From assembly GCA_964351595.1 (NCBI GenBank), contig CAYGOT010000019.1, positions 1 to 64,000 on the forward strand: a stretch of 64,000 nt of DNA, written 5' to 3'. Under the pieces are notes generated by a model that had not been told where the DNA came from, did no database searches, and saw only the letters and a program-made list of their open reading frames with translations. Positions 16,665-26,358 of this stretch are shown piece by piece; positions within the stretch are counted from its first letter, which is position 1, and every line of letters starts with the position of its first letter. The position numbers were made by a program, and so were the translations under genes. Source of the stretch: UBA6059 sp964351595. Lineage in GTDB: Bacteria > Bacteroidota > Bacteroidia > Cytophagales > Cyclobacteriaceae.

Positions 16665-17743
16665 ATCATCAGCATCCTCCAAAGTCCATTGATAAGTAAG
16701 AGTAATATACTGATAGGAGTGAGGTACTTCCAGCTGAAGTTCATCAGCTGATCCACACGCATCCGCGGATAGGTCCATCGCGCCATCATCTGTAGAAATA
16801 TCAGGAAGAAGGCCTTACTAAATAGCCAGAATGCTCCCCAAAGATGACCTGTAACGGCACCCGGTGTACCACTGGTCCAGTCCGCTAGCGCAACAGTTCC
16901 GATATTGGGTAGAGGAGTATTCCAACTACCGAGAAAAAGGATCGTACCCAGTAAGCTGACCAATAGCATCATACCATACTCTGAGAGCATGATGATACCC
17001 CAGCGAAAGCCTGGATACTCTGTATGAAAGCCACCGATGAGCTCCGATTCCGATTCCGGTAGGTCAAAAGGCGTGCGGTTAGACTCTGCCAGGGATGAGA
17101 TAAAGAAGATCACAAACATCGGCAGAAGAAATGGCGCTCTCAAAATGTTCCATGTCAGGATACCTCCAATCTTCGTGGTGTCTACACCGAGCGATTTGAT
17201 GCCCAGTAGATAGTTGGGGCTATCGCTGAATATACCTTGCTGGAAGGACATCTCTTGCAAGTCTAATGTCTGGCTGATCATGATTGCTCCGATGACGCTC
17301 AGTCCGAGCGGTACCTCATAGGAGATCATTTGGGCGATAGATCGCATTGCTCCGAAGAGCGCAAATTTATTGTTGGAGCTCCAGCCGGCGATGAGGATGC
17401 CAAGCACGTCCAATGATACGATAGCCAGCAGGAAGTAGACTCCCGTTTCTACACCAGCACCTGTTGCTCCTGATGTAATCGGGAGTACGGCAAAACCTGT
17501 GAAAACCGCTGCGAAAATGAGCAGTGGTGCGAGCTGGAAAAGATGTCGATCAGCAGCCTTGGGTACGACATCCTCTTTCTGTAGCATTTTTAGCAGGTCG
17601 GCGATGGTTTGCAACAGACCATAATACCCAACCTCCATGGGACCCATTCTGTCCTGCACAAAGGCTGATACCTTACGCTCTGCGTACACCGCAAAAACGA
17701 CGAATAGGAGCAGAAAAGGAAGATAAAAAAGGAATGTATACAT
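16661..17743 (-). CDS. nuoH: NADH-quinone oxidoreductase subunit H
   Basis: A 360-residue, eight-helix subunit at the junction of the membrane and hydrophilic arms, forming part of the quinone chamber. Signatures are Ala-Glu-Arg-Lys-Val-Ser-Ala-Phe-Val-Gln-Asp-Arg-Met-Gly-Pro near the start, Ser-Leu-Ala-Glu-Ser-Asn-Arg-Thr-Pro-Phe-Asp-Leu-Pro-Glu-x-Glu-Ser-Glu-Leu, and Trp-Thr-Tyr-Pro-Arg-Met-Arg-Val-Asp-Gln. I start at ATG 17743 (Met-Tyr-Thr-Phe) because the 13 residues before it are not hydrophobic or conserved. It is the first nuo gene here; murI, not nuoG, lies upstream. Confidence 0.94.
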   Translation of the reverse strand: MYTFLFYLPFLLLFVVFAVYAERKVSAFVQDRMGPMEVGYYGLLQTIADLLKMLQKEDVVPKAADRHLFQLAPLLIFAAVFTGFAVLPITSGATGAGVETGVYFLLAIVSLDVLGILIAGWSSNNKFALFGAMRSIAQMISYEVPLGLSVIGAIMISQTLDLQEMSFQQGIFSDSPNYLLGIKSLGVDTTKIGGILTWNILRAPFLLPMFVIFFISSLAESNRTPFDLPESESELIGGFHTEYPGFRWGIIMLSEYGMMLLVSLLGTILFLGSWNTPLPNIGTVALADWTSGTPGAVTGHLWGAFWLFSKAFFLIFLQMMARWTYPRMRVDQLMNFSWKYLTPISILLLLINGLWRMLMI

Positions 17744-17828
17744 GTAAAAAGACGCACGTAGTGAGCCATGTAATGACGTCACACAAAACTACGGATTTAT
17801 GTATCAACATAAAATCGGGCAAGTCTGT

Positions 17829-18635
17829 TTATTCCCACAGGCGATAGTTGTCTAACTCGACTTTTTCACCGAAAAATGTCTTGGTTGTGGACTCGAAAGC
17901 GGGTGTAAAATCTGAGACGTAAAACTGGTCTTCACCTAGTCTCGATTTGGCTGTAAGTTGATGGAAGTCCAGAAAGCCTTTGAGTGCCTTAGCCACGGTC
18001 TCTGCAGAATCGATCACTGTGACTTTACTTCCAAGGAATGCTTCAATTTCCTGCTTGATGATTGGATAGTGGGTACAGCCAAGTATAAGAGAGGTGATGT
18101 TCGCTAACTCTGGATCTTCCAGGTATTGCTTAATAATGCCGTGGCTGATCTCATTGTTGACAAACCCTTCCTCAATCAAGGGCACGAGCAACGGTGTGGC
18201 AAGAGATTTCAATTCCACCTTACTGCCCAATGCTTTGATCTTGTCTGCGTAAACGCCCGAGTTCACGGTCTGCTTTGTGCCAATCAAACCGATGCGCTCC
18301 GTTTGATATTGCTCTCTGATGAAGCCAACAACTGGATCGATTACGTTGAATACCTGTGCTTTTGAGCCAGCGTATTCTTTGACCAGGTCATAGGCGGCTG
18401 CAGAAGCAGAGTTGCATGCAATCAACACCACTTTGCACCCCTTGGAGAGTAGGAAGTCGGTGATCTTAACAGAATAGGCTTGGATAGCCGCCGTGGATTT
18501 ATCCCCATATGGTAGGTGCGCTGTATCCCCGAAATAAATCAATTGCTCCTCAGGTAATAATGCTTTAACAGCCCTGGCTACTGTGAGTCCGCCTATACCA
18601 CTATCAAAGATGCCAATGGGTGCATTTGATTTCAT
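17829..18635 (-). CDS. murI: Glutamate racemase
   Basis: A 268-residue cytoplasmic enzyme that makes D-glutamate for peptidoglycan. The start Ile-Gly-Ile-Phe-Asp-Ser-Gly-Ile-Gly-Gly-Leu-Thr-Val is diagnostic. Both catalytic cysteines are present, in Ala-Cys-Asn-Ser-Ala-Ser and in Leu-Gly-Cys-Thr-His-Tyr-Pro. Length is normal. It is 85 bp upstream of nuoH on the same strand and may share its transcript. Confidence 0.95.
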   Translation of the reverse strand: MKSNAPIGIFDSGIGGLTVARAVKALLPEEQLIYFGDTAHLPYGDKSTAAIQAYSVKITDFLLSKGCKVVLIACNSASAAAYDLVKEYAGSKAQVFNVIDPVVGFIREQYQTERIGLIGTKQTVNSGVYADKIKALGSKVELKSLATPLLVPLIEEGFVNNEISHGIIKQYLEDPELANITSLILGCTHYPIIKQEIEAFLGSKVTVIDSAETVAKALKGFLDFHQLTAKSRLGEDQFYVSDFTPAFESTTKTFFGEKVELDNYRLWE

Positions 18636-18809
18636 ACGGCAAATATCCTCATAAGATCAGATGTAACTGCCGACGACATGAAATACTTTATTCTCTATGA
18701 CGAGAGAGTTTCACAAGTTATTGACGTTTCTTGAACGATTCGGAAGACTATTATCGGATTTTATGTCTAAAATAGAAGAATCGTTGATGTTCAAATCTAT
18801 TTTTATTGG

Positions 18810-20780
18810 ATGAAATCTTTTTTTGCTTCAATTCTCTTTTTGCTGACTATTTGGACAGACCTCTATTCTCAAACCCTCTCGCGAGAGTACGGAAAAGTGG
18901 GGAAAGATGATTTCAATTATGTGCATGATGAGGATCCTGAGGCAAGCGCAGTAATACTCTTTGACATAGGCTATGCCCTTTTTGCTCCGGTAACAAGAGG
19001 TGATGGTATTGTCTTCACGCGTACCAAAAGGATTAAAATCTTATCTCAATCAGGTATCGATTATGCCAATTTTGAGATTCCTTATTTTGTTGATGGATTT
19101 GACAGAACCGAGTATATCAACAAGGTAGAAGCCATCACTTACAATTTTGAGAATGGTATATTGAAAAGACAGGAGTTGGATCCTGCTACGATCTACGATG
19201 AAAAAAGGAACGAAAAATGGCATGTGAAGAAGGTTCCTATGCCAAATGTGAAATCAGGATCGATCATAGAAATAAGCTATGAATTACATAGCCCATTTTT
19301 ATTCAACCTTCCTGATTGGCAGTTTCAAGCCGATATACCAACGCTATATAGTGAGTACAAAGTCAGAATGTCTCCAAATTTCGACTACATCTATATTGCT
19401 CAAGGCTTCAATAAGTTCACACGTCATGATGTTGAAAAGAATAATATTGAGTCAAGAACTAAGGTTGGATTGCATCAAAGTGCAAAATACCTATCGATCC
19501 AGACCTTTGTGATGGAAGATGTTCCTGCATTTAAAGACGAATCATATATATCCTCCAAGGATGATTACATAATGAAAATGGATTTTCAAGTTGCGAAGTT
19601 TGTCAATAGTGCTGGCGGCATCCAGGAAGTGATGAGCACCTGGCCAACGCTTAACAGTCAAATGCTGAAGGAAGAAAAGTTTGGCAAATATACAAAGCGA
19701 GCTAAGAGTGTTGTTGTGCCGATTATTGATCAACTCAAACTAACTGGGTTAGATCCGCTAGCTAGAGCTAAGCAAATTATAAGATACGTGAAACAGAACT
19801 TCACATGGGATGGATACCAATCCGTGTTTGCATCTCAAAGTCCTAAGAAGTTTTCAGAAGAGAGACAGGGCAATTCAGCTGATATTAACCTGTTTTTGAT
19901 CGCATTATTACAAGAAGCTGGAATAGAGGTTGATCCAGTGATATTGAGCACAAGAGATCACGGTAAAGTAAGGCCTGATTATGCCTTTCTGCACTATTTC
20001 AACTACGTCATACCATTAATCAAACTAGAGAATACCAGCTTTCTAACCGATGGAACTGGGTATAATCTTGCGTATAATAGGATTCCGCCACGGTGTATTA
20101 ACGATATGGGACTACAAGTAATTAAGAATGATAAGGGCTGGGTAAGTTTGTACCATGAATACCCCTCCGCTTTTAACGTTAACCTCAACATAACTCCTCA
20201 GCCAGATAGCGCAATTGCGAATGTCACTGCTTTCTCTCAGTCAACAGAGTATTCATCTTACGTGATGAGAAGTGCTTACTTTGATGATGAGAGTAAAATA
20301 AAACAAGGATTTAAACAATATGGGTTTGATAAGACATATGAAGTAAAAGTGTTGAATGAAGATAATCCAGCCAAGCCATATGTTTTATCGCTCCAAGGTG
20401 AGATTCCCTTAGTTGAAGCCTCGAATATGATATTCATCAAACCTTTCCTGGCTTTTCCTCTGGGTGAAAATTTATTAAAACAGCAAAAAAGGAACTACCC
20501 CGTGGATTTTGTTTATCGGACAACAAACTCTTACACAAGCTATGTGGATCTACCAAATGGATATGAAGTGCTTAGCATTCCTGAGGATTTTAAGATAGAT
20601 GATGATTTACTTGAGTTCAGTATTCAAACCGCGATCAATGGGGCACAAATCTCAGTTACTGCGGAATATGAATTTAAGAAGGCAGTATATATGCCAAATC
20701 AATATGAACAACTCAAAGAGGACATGGATCAGCTGATTAAACACATAAATGAAGAGGTTGTTCTTCAAAAGAAGTCATAG
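18810..20780 (+). CDS. DUF3857 / transglutaminase-like exported protein
   Basis: A 656-residue protein with a signal peptide ending near Leu-Tyr-Ser-Gln (about 21). An N-terminal DUF3857 beta domain (about 40-260) contains Thr-Lys-Arg-Ile-Lys-Ile-Leu and a Gly-Ser-Ile-Ile-Glu-Ile-Ser-Tyr strand. A transglutaminase-like core (about 290-440) and a C-terminal DUF3858-like domain follow. At the usual catalytic Cys the core reads Gly-Asn-Ser-Ala-Asp-Ile-Asn, as in many DUF3857 proteins, so it probably does not act as a thiol enzyme. The role is unknown and the location is periplasm or surface. The gene looks more AT-rich than the nuo region. Confidence 0.8.
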   Translation: MKSFFASILFLLTIWTDLYSQTLSREYGKVGKDDFNYVHDEDPEASAVILFDIGYALFAPVTRGDGIVFTRTKRIKILSQSGIDYANFEIPYFVDGFDRTEYINKVEAITYNFENGILKRQELDPATIYDEKRNEKWHVKKVPMPNVKSGSIIEISYELHSPFLFNLPDWQFQADIPTLYSEYKVRMSPNFDYIYIAQGFNKFTRHDVEKNNIESRTKVGLHQSAKYLSIQTFVMEDVPAFKDESYISSKDDYIMKMDFQVAKFVNSAGGIQEVMSTWPTLNSQMLKEEKFGKYTKRAKSVVVPIIDQLKLTGLDPLARAKQIIRYVKQNFTWDGYQSVFASQSPKKFSEERQGNSADINLFLIALLQEAGIEVDPVILSTRDHGKVRPDYAFLHYFNYVIPLIKLENTSFLTDGTGYNLAYNRIPPRCINDMGLQVIKNDKGWVSLYHEYPSAFNVNLNITPQPDSAIANVTAFSQSTEYSSYVMRSAYFDDESKIKQGFKQYGFDKTYEVKVLNEDNPAKPYVLSLQGEIPLVEASNMIFIKPFLAFPLGENLLKQQKRNYPVDFVYRTTNSYTSYVDLPNGYEVLSIPEDFKIDDDLLEFSIQTAINGAQISVTAEYEFKKAVYMPNQYEQLKEDMDQLIKHINEEVVLQKKS

Positions 20781-20805
20781 CAAATCGCGTATTGCTCAAC
20801 ATAAA

Positions 20806-20836
20806 AAACCCCGAGCGATCAGATCCCCCGGGGTTT
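20806..20836. terminator. GC-rich hairpin after the DUF3857 gene
   Basis: Arms AAACCCCG (20806-20813) and CGGGGTTT (20829-20836) form an 8-bp stem 25 bp after the stop codon. On the plus strand the run after the stem is only TTT. On the minus strand the stem is followed by six T, so it could stop transcription in both directions. Confidence 0.6.
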
Positions 20837-21079
20837 GCAAGCAAAGAGGTTAATAAAATATTTGAGGTGTCAAGATAATCGATAGTAGATCTTTTGTCAA
20901 CAGTACTAAGGATTACCAAAGAATTACAATTGATATTAGAAATACTCATAAGTGACTTTCGTCTTAATTTCATATACTCGTTGTGTGAACTGAAAGGAGA
21001 AGATTGACACCCTGATTAACAATTTTTATGATGTGGCATCCTTTTATATGCAGTATTGTCTTTGTGTAAAAGTCTTGCG

Positions 21080-22138
21080 ATGAGATACTTATATTACATT
21101 TCTCTCTCGATATTAACCTTGATTGCTCCTGGTTGCACAAGCGATGATGATCAATTGACTCAACCTTTGGATGAGTTTTGGGTCGCTGAAAGCCCTGAAA
21201 ATCTTGGTTTTGATGAATCCGCACTTCAGGAGGTGATGGATGAAGCCGAACGATTAGCTAACTTCAAAGCATTGCTAATTATCAGAGGAGGTAAATTAGC
21301 TGTTGAAGAATATTGGAACGGCAGCAATGTCAACTCACTTCATCACTTAAGATCTATTACCAAGAACTTCACTTCTTCGATGATCGGTATTGCTCTTGAG
21401 CAAGGCGAAATTGCGACGGTTGATGCCGCTCTTGCCGACTATTATCCTGATCTAGATGCTTCTAAGGCCGCAATCACAATTAGACATTTACTTAACATGA
21501 GTTCTGGCCTCACCTGGGACGAGGATACAGAAGTACTGGATCTTATCGAAGGACGGATAACAGAACCTGTTAGCGATCAATTATCGCGTGAACTTGACAC
21601 CATCCCTGGTACATTATTCAATTATAATTCAGCATCCACTCATGTGCTCTCAGATTTACTTTCTAAGCAAAGCAATCTTCCCTTCGAACAACTGGTAGAA
21701 GACCAGCTTTTCGAGCCACTGGGTATTGCAGATTATCAGTGGGATCGAGATCCGAATGGTGCTGTATGGGGTGGCTTTGGTTTGCAGCTAACAGCACGCG
21801 ATCTAGCTAAACTAGGTCAGTTGTACTTGAATAGTGGTTCTTGGGAAGGGCAACAGGTGATTCCCGGCAGCTGGGTCTCGGCCTCTTCCACAGAGCAGAT
21901 AAAATTGCCCGGGTCAAGTACGGCTGGATACAGCAATCAATGGTGGATTTCTAAAAGTTTGAATACTCAACTCTTTTATGGGCAGGGTTATGGAGGTCAG
22001 GGGTTGATGATACTGCCTGATGAGCAGATGGTAGTTGTTGTATTTCAAGAGCATCTTGTTTCAGGTGAGCAATCCATTCGACAATGGAGAAATTTTATAG
22101 ACAATGTGTTTCTGCCATTACTCGATACAGTTGACTGA
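21080..22138 (+). CDS. Class C beta-lactamase-type serine hydrolase lipoprotein
   Basis: A 352-residue penicillin-binding-protein-like hydrolase. A lipoprotein signal peptide ends at Ala-Pro-Gly-Cys (Cys19). The active-site motif S-x-x-K is Ser92-Ile-Thr-Lys95, and Y-x-N occurs as Tyr-Asn-Ser in Phe-Asn-Tyr-Asn-Ser-Ala-Ser. The C-terminal Gly-Gln-Gly-Tyr-Gly-Gly-Gln-Gly strand fits the third motif region. Members act as esterases, D-aminopeptidases or beta-lactamases; this one cannot be narrowed down. I start at ATG 21080 because translation from 21056 would add eight residues ahead of the leader. Confidence 0.87.
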   Translation: MRYLYYISLSILTLIAPGCTSDDDQLTQPLDEFWVAESPENLGFDESALQEVMDEAERLANFKALLIIRGGKLAVEEYWNGSNVNSLHHLRSITKNFTSSMIGIALEQGEIATVDAALADYYPDLDASKAAITIRHLLNMSSGLTWDEDTEVLDLIEGRITEPVSDQLSRELDTIPGTLFNYNSASTHVLSDLLSKQSNLPFEQLVEDQLFEPLGIADYQWDRDPNGAVWGGFGLQLTARDLAKLGQLYLNSGSWEGQQVIPGSWVSASSTEQIKLPGSSTAGYSNQWWISKSLNTQLFYGQGYGGQGLMILPDEQMVVVVFQEHLVSGEQSIRQWRNFIDNVFLPLLDTVD

Positions 22139-22218
22139 GTGTAGCTTATCAGAATAGTTGTCGCGAAGATGAAGATCTTCATTATCTCTTATCGCGTAAT
22201 CTTGTTTTGGTGTTGATC

Positions 22219-22226
22219 TACTTTTG
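22219..22226 (+). promoter_or_regulatory. Possible -7 box upstream of the Tricorn-like gene
   Basis: TACTTTTG is a perfect match to TAnnTTTG, 88 bp before the ATG at 22314, in an AT-rich spacer. No good -33 TTTG stands at the expected spacing, so support is weak. Confidence 0.25.
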
Positions 22227-22313
22227 ATAAAAAGCCAACAGTGTAATTGATATAAATCAAAACAGTGCTTTTGATAGTTTTAAGCTTCTAATGATAACAT
22301 CAAACGAATACTC

Positions 22314-25300
22314 ATGCTAAAACAACTTTACACCCTGCTTTTCATATCAACTTCGCTGACAGTGCTAGGTCAGCAATCTCCACTGATCATCTCCCCTTCG
22401 CTCAATAGTGATGGTTCGACCATAGCCTTTTCCTACCAGGGCGATATCTGGACCGCTGATGTGGATGGGGGCAATGCCATAAGATTGACCATACATGAGG
22501 GCTATGAGACATTTCCTCAATGGAGTGCAGATGATACTCAGATTGCTTTCTCGAGTGACCGCTATGGCAACCATGATATTTTCACCATGTCTGCCTTAGG
22601 CGGTACCCCGAATCGTCTGACTTATCATTCTGCGGCTGATCATTTGAGTAGCTGGTCGGCTGACGGTCAGATTATATTTGGTACACGCCGACTGTATGCC
22701 CAGGTGGAGCGCGAGTGGGAGGTTTACAGCGCTAGCCCAGCTGGTGGCACTCCAGTGAGAGCGATGGATGCACTGGGTTTTGATGCGGTATATTCTCCTG
22801 ATGGCAGCATGATCGCCTTTGTCCGCGGCACATGCAGGACTGCCCGGGAGGCATACCAAGGCCCAGCCAATCGTAATGTATGGTTGTATCACATCGCCAC
22901 TAATGAGTACACTCAGGTCACCACTTACGAAGGGAACGACTTTGGTCCGGCATGGAAGGACAATAGCGCGTTGCTCTTCATTAGCTCAGAAAGCGGCAAG
23001 TACAACATACACGAGGCAGTCCTGTCTACCGACAAAAAGAGTGTCGCATCGACCAGGCAGATTACTGATGAGACTGACTTTGGGGTAATGTCATTTGGCG
23101 CTAGCCGCAATGGTCAAAAGATCGTTTTCAATACCTTGAACAAGCTGGCAGTCATAGAGTTGGCCTCTGGTTCTGTCACTGAAATCGACTTGGAACTAGG
23201 CTCGGACTACCGATTTGATCCGATCGTAAAGAAGACGATTAATAATAATATGGACAGCTATTCCATTTCGCCTAACGGGAAATATGCTGCCTACATCACG
23301 CGCGGTGAGGTCTTTGTGACCCCCACAGACAAAGAGATTACCCGCACCCGGCGGATCACAGCAACATCCGGACGTGAGTTGATGGTCGCATGGCTCAATG
23401 ATTCCGTTTTGGTTTATAGTTCCGATCAAGATGGTCAGTATGATTTATTTGCGGTAGCGAGTGCCGACATTACCGAGTCTAATCTTTTCAAGACGCTCAA
23501 GCTAGACCATACGAGAATCACCAATACCGCTGAAGATGAAATGTCTTTTCATATATCTCCGGATGCTCAACAAATCGCAATGCTTCGTGATCGTGGAGTA
23601 TTGGTAGTAGCCTCTATTTCTGGTAAGGGAGCACTCTCCAATGAGAAGAAACTGCTTGAAGGATGGAGTACACCTTCGGGGATCAGCTGGTCACCCGACA
23701 GCAAGTGGCTGGCCTACTCACTCGCAGACCTTGACTTCAATGAGGAAGTGTATATCCATCGAGCCGATAATGGGCTGTCGCCAATCAATGTAAGCATGCA
23801 TCCAAGATCTGATGAAGCACCATTTTGGAGCCCTGACGGCAGTAAGCTGGGGTTTGTGTCGATTAGAAACAATGGAGACTATGACGTATGGTTTGCCTGG
23901 CTCAATAAGGAGGACTGGGAGCGTACTCAGGAAGAATGGAAACGATCCGGTGAGGAGGAGGACGATACCGAAGTGGATACTGATGTAGTCGTAAAAGTGG
24001 ATACTGATGGTATCTATGAGCGGCTCACTCAGGTCACTTCCGCACCTGGCAATGAATCAAATATTCGCTTTAGCAAAGATGGCAAAACGCTCTACTACGT
24101 CACCGCTGGAGGAGGCAGACAAGGTATTGAGATTGATGAGAATCTATACAGCATTAAATGGGATGGTAAGGAGAATAAAGAGCTGTTGGGAGGAGATCAA
24201 TCTCCTGAAGACCTGGTGCTAAGTGAGGACGGCAAGTCCCTATTTGCATTGACCAAAGGTGGCAAGTTGGTGAAAGTAGACATAAAAGCTGCCAAGTCGG
24301 AGACCCTGTCTGCTACCGCAAAAATGGAGGTAGACGTCATGGGCGAGCGCGACCAGATGTTCGAAGAGGCATGGCGCACCTTGGATAAAGGCTTTTATGA
24401 CCCCAGTTTTCATGGACAGGATTTTGATGCTTTGAAGGCGCTGTATAAACCAATTGCATTAAGCGCGAGTACGCAGGAAGATTTCCAGGAGGTATTTAAC
24501 CTCATGCTTGGTCAGCTCAATGCCAGCCATATGGGCATGTATCGTGTTGCAAATCCAAAAGAGACCCAGGAGGATAAGACAGGATTGATAGGTGCAGAAC
24601 TGAAGCCAACGGATGATGGGGTTGAAGTGACCGCCATCGTTCCTGAAAGTCCGGCGGACAAGGCGGCAAGTAAACTAATGGTCGGTGACAAAATCATTGC
24701 AATAGGATCAGATGCAATAGATAGTAATACAAACTTCTATAGCCTGATGATTGACAAAGCCAATGCGCCGCTACTCCTAACGGTCAGAAATGCGGCTGGC
24801 GCCCGCCGGGAAGTGGTCATTTGGCCGGTAACGGACTTGAGAACTGAGCTATATAATTCCTGGGTGAAGGAGCGCAGACGCCTGACAGATGAGTATTCCA
24901 ATGGTCAGTTGGGGTACCTGCATATCCAGGGCATGAACTGGACAAGCTTCGAGCGATTCGAGCGGGAGTTGATGGCGGCTGGTTACGGTAAAAAAGGTAT
25001 CGTCATCGATGTGCGCTACAATGGCGGAGGATGGACATCCGACTATCTAATGACCGTATTGAGTGCAAGACAGCACGCCTATACTGTCCCCCGTGGAGCA
25101 ACAGATAACCTTGAGGCGAACCACCTGAGTTATAAAGAAAAGTACCCGTTCGGGGAGCGGTACCCACTGGCCGCATGGACCAAGCCAGCAGTCACTATCT
25201 GTAATGAGAGTAGCTACTCCAATGCGGAGATTTTCTCTCATGCCTTCAAGACTTTGGATCGTGGCACTCTAGTTGGTAAGGCAACTTTCGGAGCGGTAAT

Positions 25301-25508
25301 CTCCACTGGTGGACGTACGCTAATAGATGGTGCGCTCATCAGGCTTCCTTTCCGTGCCTGGTACGTCAAGGCTACTGAGGAAAATATGGAGCTTGGGCCT
25401 GCGGTACCTGATGTATTCGTTGAGAACCCCCCGGCTTATAAAGCTACTGGTGTAGATCCACAGTTGGAAAAGTCAGTGGAGGTGCTGCTTGGGGAGATGG
25501 AGAATTAG
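22314..25508 (+). CDS. Tricorn-like S41 protease with beta-propeller and PDZ domains
   Basis: A 1064-residue exported protease. A signal peptide ends near Val-Leu-Gly-Gln (about 20). Two blocks of PD40/WD40-like propeller repeats (Ser-Pro-Asp-Gly-Ser, Trp-Ser-Pro-Asp-Ser-Lys) fill about 25-640, a PDZ domain lies around 765-840 (Gly-Leu-Ile-Gly-Ala-Glu-Leu...Val-Gly-Asp-Lys-Ile), and an S41 core follows. Candidate catalytic residues matching Tricorn are Ser738-His739 (Ala-Ser-His-Met-Gly) and the nucleophile Ser969 in Ser-Tyr-Ser-Asn-Ala-Glu. Tricorn proteases degrade oligopeptides; the bacterial exported forms probably act in the periplasm. The gene stands alone between its own spacer and a strong palindrome. 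Confidence 0.9.
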   Translation: MLKQLYTLLFISTSLTVLGQQSPLIISPSLNSDGSTIAFSYQGDIWTADVDGGNAIRLTIHEGYETFPQWSADDTQIAFSSDRYGNHDIFTMSALGGTPNRLTYHSAADHLSSWSADGQIIFGTRRLYAQVEREWEVYSASPAGGTPVRAMDALGFDAVYSPDGSMIAFVRGTCRTAREAYQGPANRNVWLYHIATNEYTQVTTYEGNDFGPAWKDNSALLFISSESGKYNIHEAVLSTDKKSVASTRQITDETDFGVMSFGASRNGQKIVFNTLNKLAVIELASGSVTEIDLELGSDYRFDPIVKKTINNNMDSYSISPNGKYAAYITRGEVFVTPTDKEITRTRRITATSGRELMVAWLNDSVLVYSSDQDGQYDLFAVASADITESNLFKTLKLDHTRITNTAEDEMSFHISPDAQQIAMLRDRGVLVVASISGKGALSNEKKLLEGWSTPSGISWSPDSKWLAYSLADLDFNEEVYIHRADNGLSPINVSMHPRSDEAPFWSPDGSKLGFVSIRNNGDYDVWFAWLNKEDWERTQEEWKRSGEEEDDTEVDTDVVVKVDTDGIYERLTQVTSAPGNESNIRFSKDGKTLYYVTAGGGRQGIEIDENLYSIKWDGKENKELLGGDQSPEDLVLSEDGKSLFALTKGGKLVKVDIKAAKSETLSATAKMEVDVMGERDQMFEEAWRTLDKGFYDPSFHGQDFDALKALYKPIALSASTQEDFQEVFNLMLGQLNASHMGMYRVANPKETQEDKTGLIGAELKPTDDGVEVTAIVPESPADKAASKLMVGDKIIAIGSDAIDSNTNFYSLMIDKANAPLLLTVRNAAGARREVVIWPVTDLRTELYNSWVKERRRLTDEYSNGQLGYLHIQGMNWTSFERFERELMAAGYGKKGIVIDVRYNGGGWTSDYLMTVLSARQHAYTVPRGATDNLEANHLSYKEKYPFGERYPLAAWTKPAVTICNESSYSNAEIFSHAFKTLDRGTLVGKATFGAVISTGGRTLIDGALIRLPFRAWYVKATEENMELGPAVPDVFVENPPAYKATGVDPQLEKSVEVLLGEMEN

Positions 25509-25554
25509 ATGAGAGATTACAACTGAGAGATGTGAACTGATATTAGTCTCAGCA

Positions 25555-25587
25555 GACCTACGAAGTTTCGAAAACTTCGTAGGTCTT
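25555..25587. terminator. 33-bp perfect palindrome after the Tricorn-like gene
   Basis: Arms AGACCTACGAAGTTT (25555-25569) and AAACTTCGTAGGTCT (25573-25587) flank a 3-nt loop, 47 bp after the stop codon. There is no T-run, so it may be a repeated palindrome that also ends transcription rather than a classical terminator. Confidence 0.65.
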
Positions 25588-25710
25588 GATGAAAAGTTGA
25601 ATTAATTGAAGAATCAAACTTCTTCCTGCGATTTCGAACCCTTTTATCTTATCAGTTTAACTAACTACTTAGTTATTACTATATTGTTAGCTCACTAACC
25701 GACCGTTGAC

Positions 25711-26241
25711 ATGGAAAAGGGACTCTACGAAAAAACAGGACACACGCTTGAGCACTGGATCAAGGTGGTCAAAGCAAATGGGCTAGAGAAGCATAAGGCC
25801 ATCATGGATCATTTGAAATCCGAACATGGATTTACCCATGGCTTTGCCAATTTTGTGGCGCTCAAGTCACGAGAAGCCGACGCTGGATCTATCGAGGACA
25901 ATACCTTGCTGGACAATCAGTACAAAGGCAAGGAGGTGCTGAAGCCGATCTATGATCAACTGCTAGCCGAGATTGAGAAGTTCGGGTCAGACATTACCAT
26001 CACTCCAAAAAAGGATAGTGTCAGCCTTATCAGGAAAAGGCAGTTTGCTTTGATCAAGCCCGCTACGAAGACGAGAATCGACTTAGGTCTTAAAATCAAA
26101 GACAAGCCTAATGAGGGACGCTTAGAAGGTTCCGGGCCGTTTGGTACAATGTGCACTCATAGAGTAAGAATTGAGCAACTTGAAGACTTAGATGCAGAAG
26201 TGATTGGTTGGCTCAGGGAAGCCTACGAGCAGTCGGTGTGA
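25711..26241 (+). CDS. DUF4287/DUF5655 domain protein
   Basis: A 176-residue cytoplasmic protein. Residues 1-60 match the DUF4287 helical domain (Thr-Gly-His-Thr-Leu-Glu-His-Trp, Lys-His-Lys-Ala-Ile-Met-Asp-His-Leu-Lys). The remainder is a DUF5655-type domain with Ser-Leu-Ile-Arg-Lys-Arg-Gln-Phe-Ala and a basic, Gly-containing C-terminal part ending in Val-Ile-Gly-Trp-Leu-Arg-Glu-Ala-Tyr. No activity is known. It appears to be transcribed alone. Confidence 0.8.
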   Translation: MEKGLYEKTGHTLEHWIKVVKANGLEKHKAIMDHLKSEHGFTHGFANFVALKSREADAGSIEDNTLLDNQYKGKEVLKPIYDQLLAEIEKFGSDITITPKKDSVSLIRKRQFALIKPATKTRIDLGLKIKDKPNEGRLEGSGPFGTMCTHRVRIEQLEDLDAEVIGWLREAYEQSV

Positions 26242-26358
26242 ACACCAACTGGTAGGTACGGGAATTGATTGTGCCTCCTAAGATCATTGAATTCATATTT
26301 GGTTGTTAAATTCAATATTCTTCATTGACTCGTCCACATCATTTTTTTACATTTCGCG

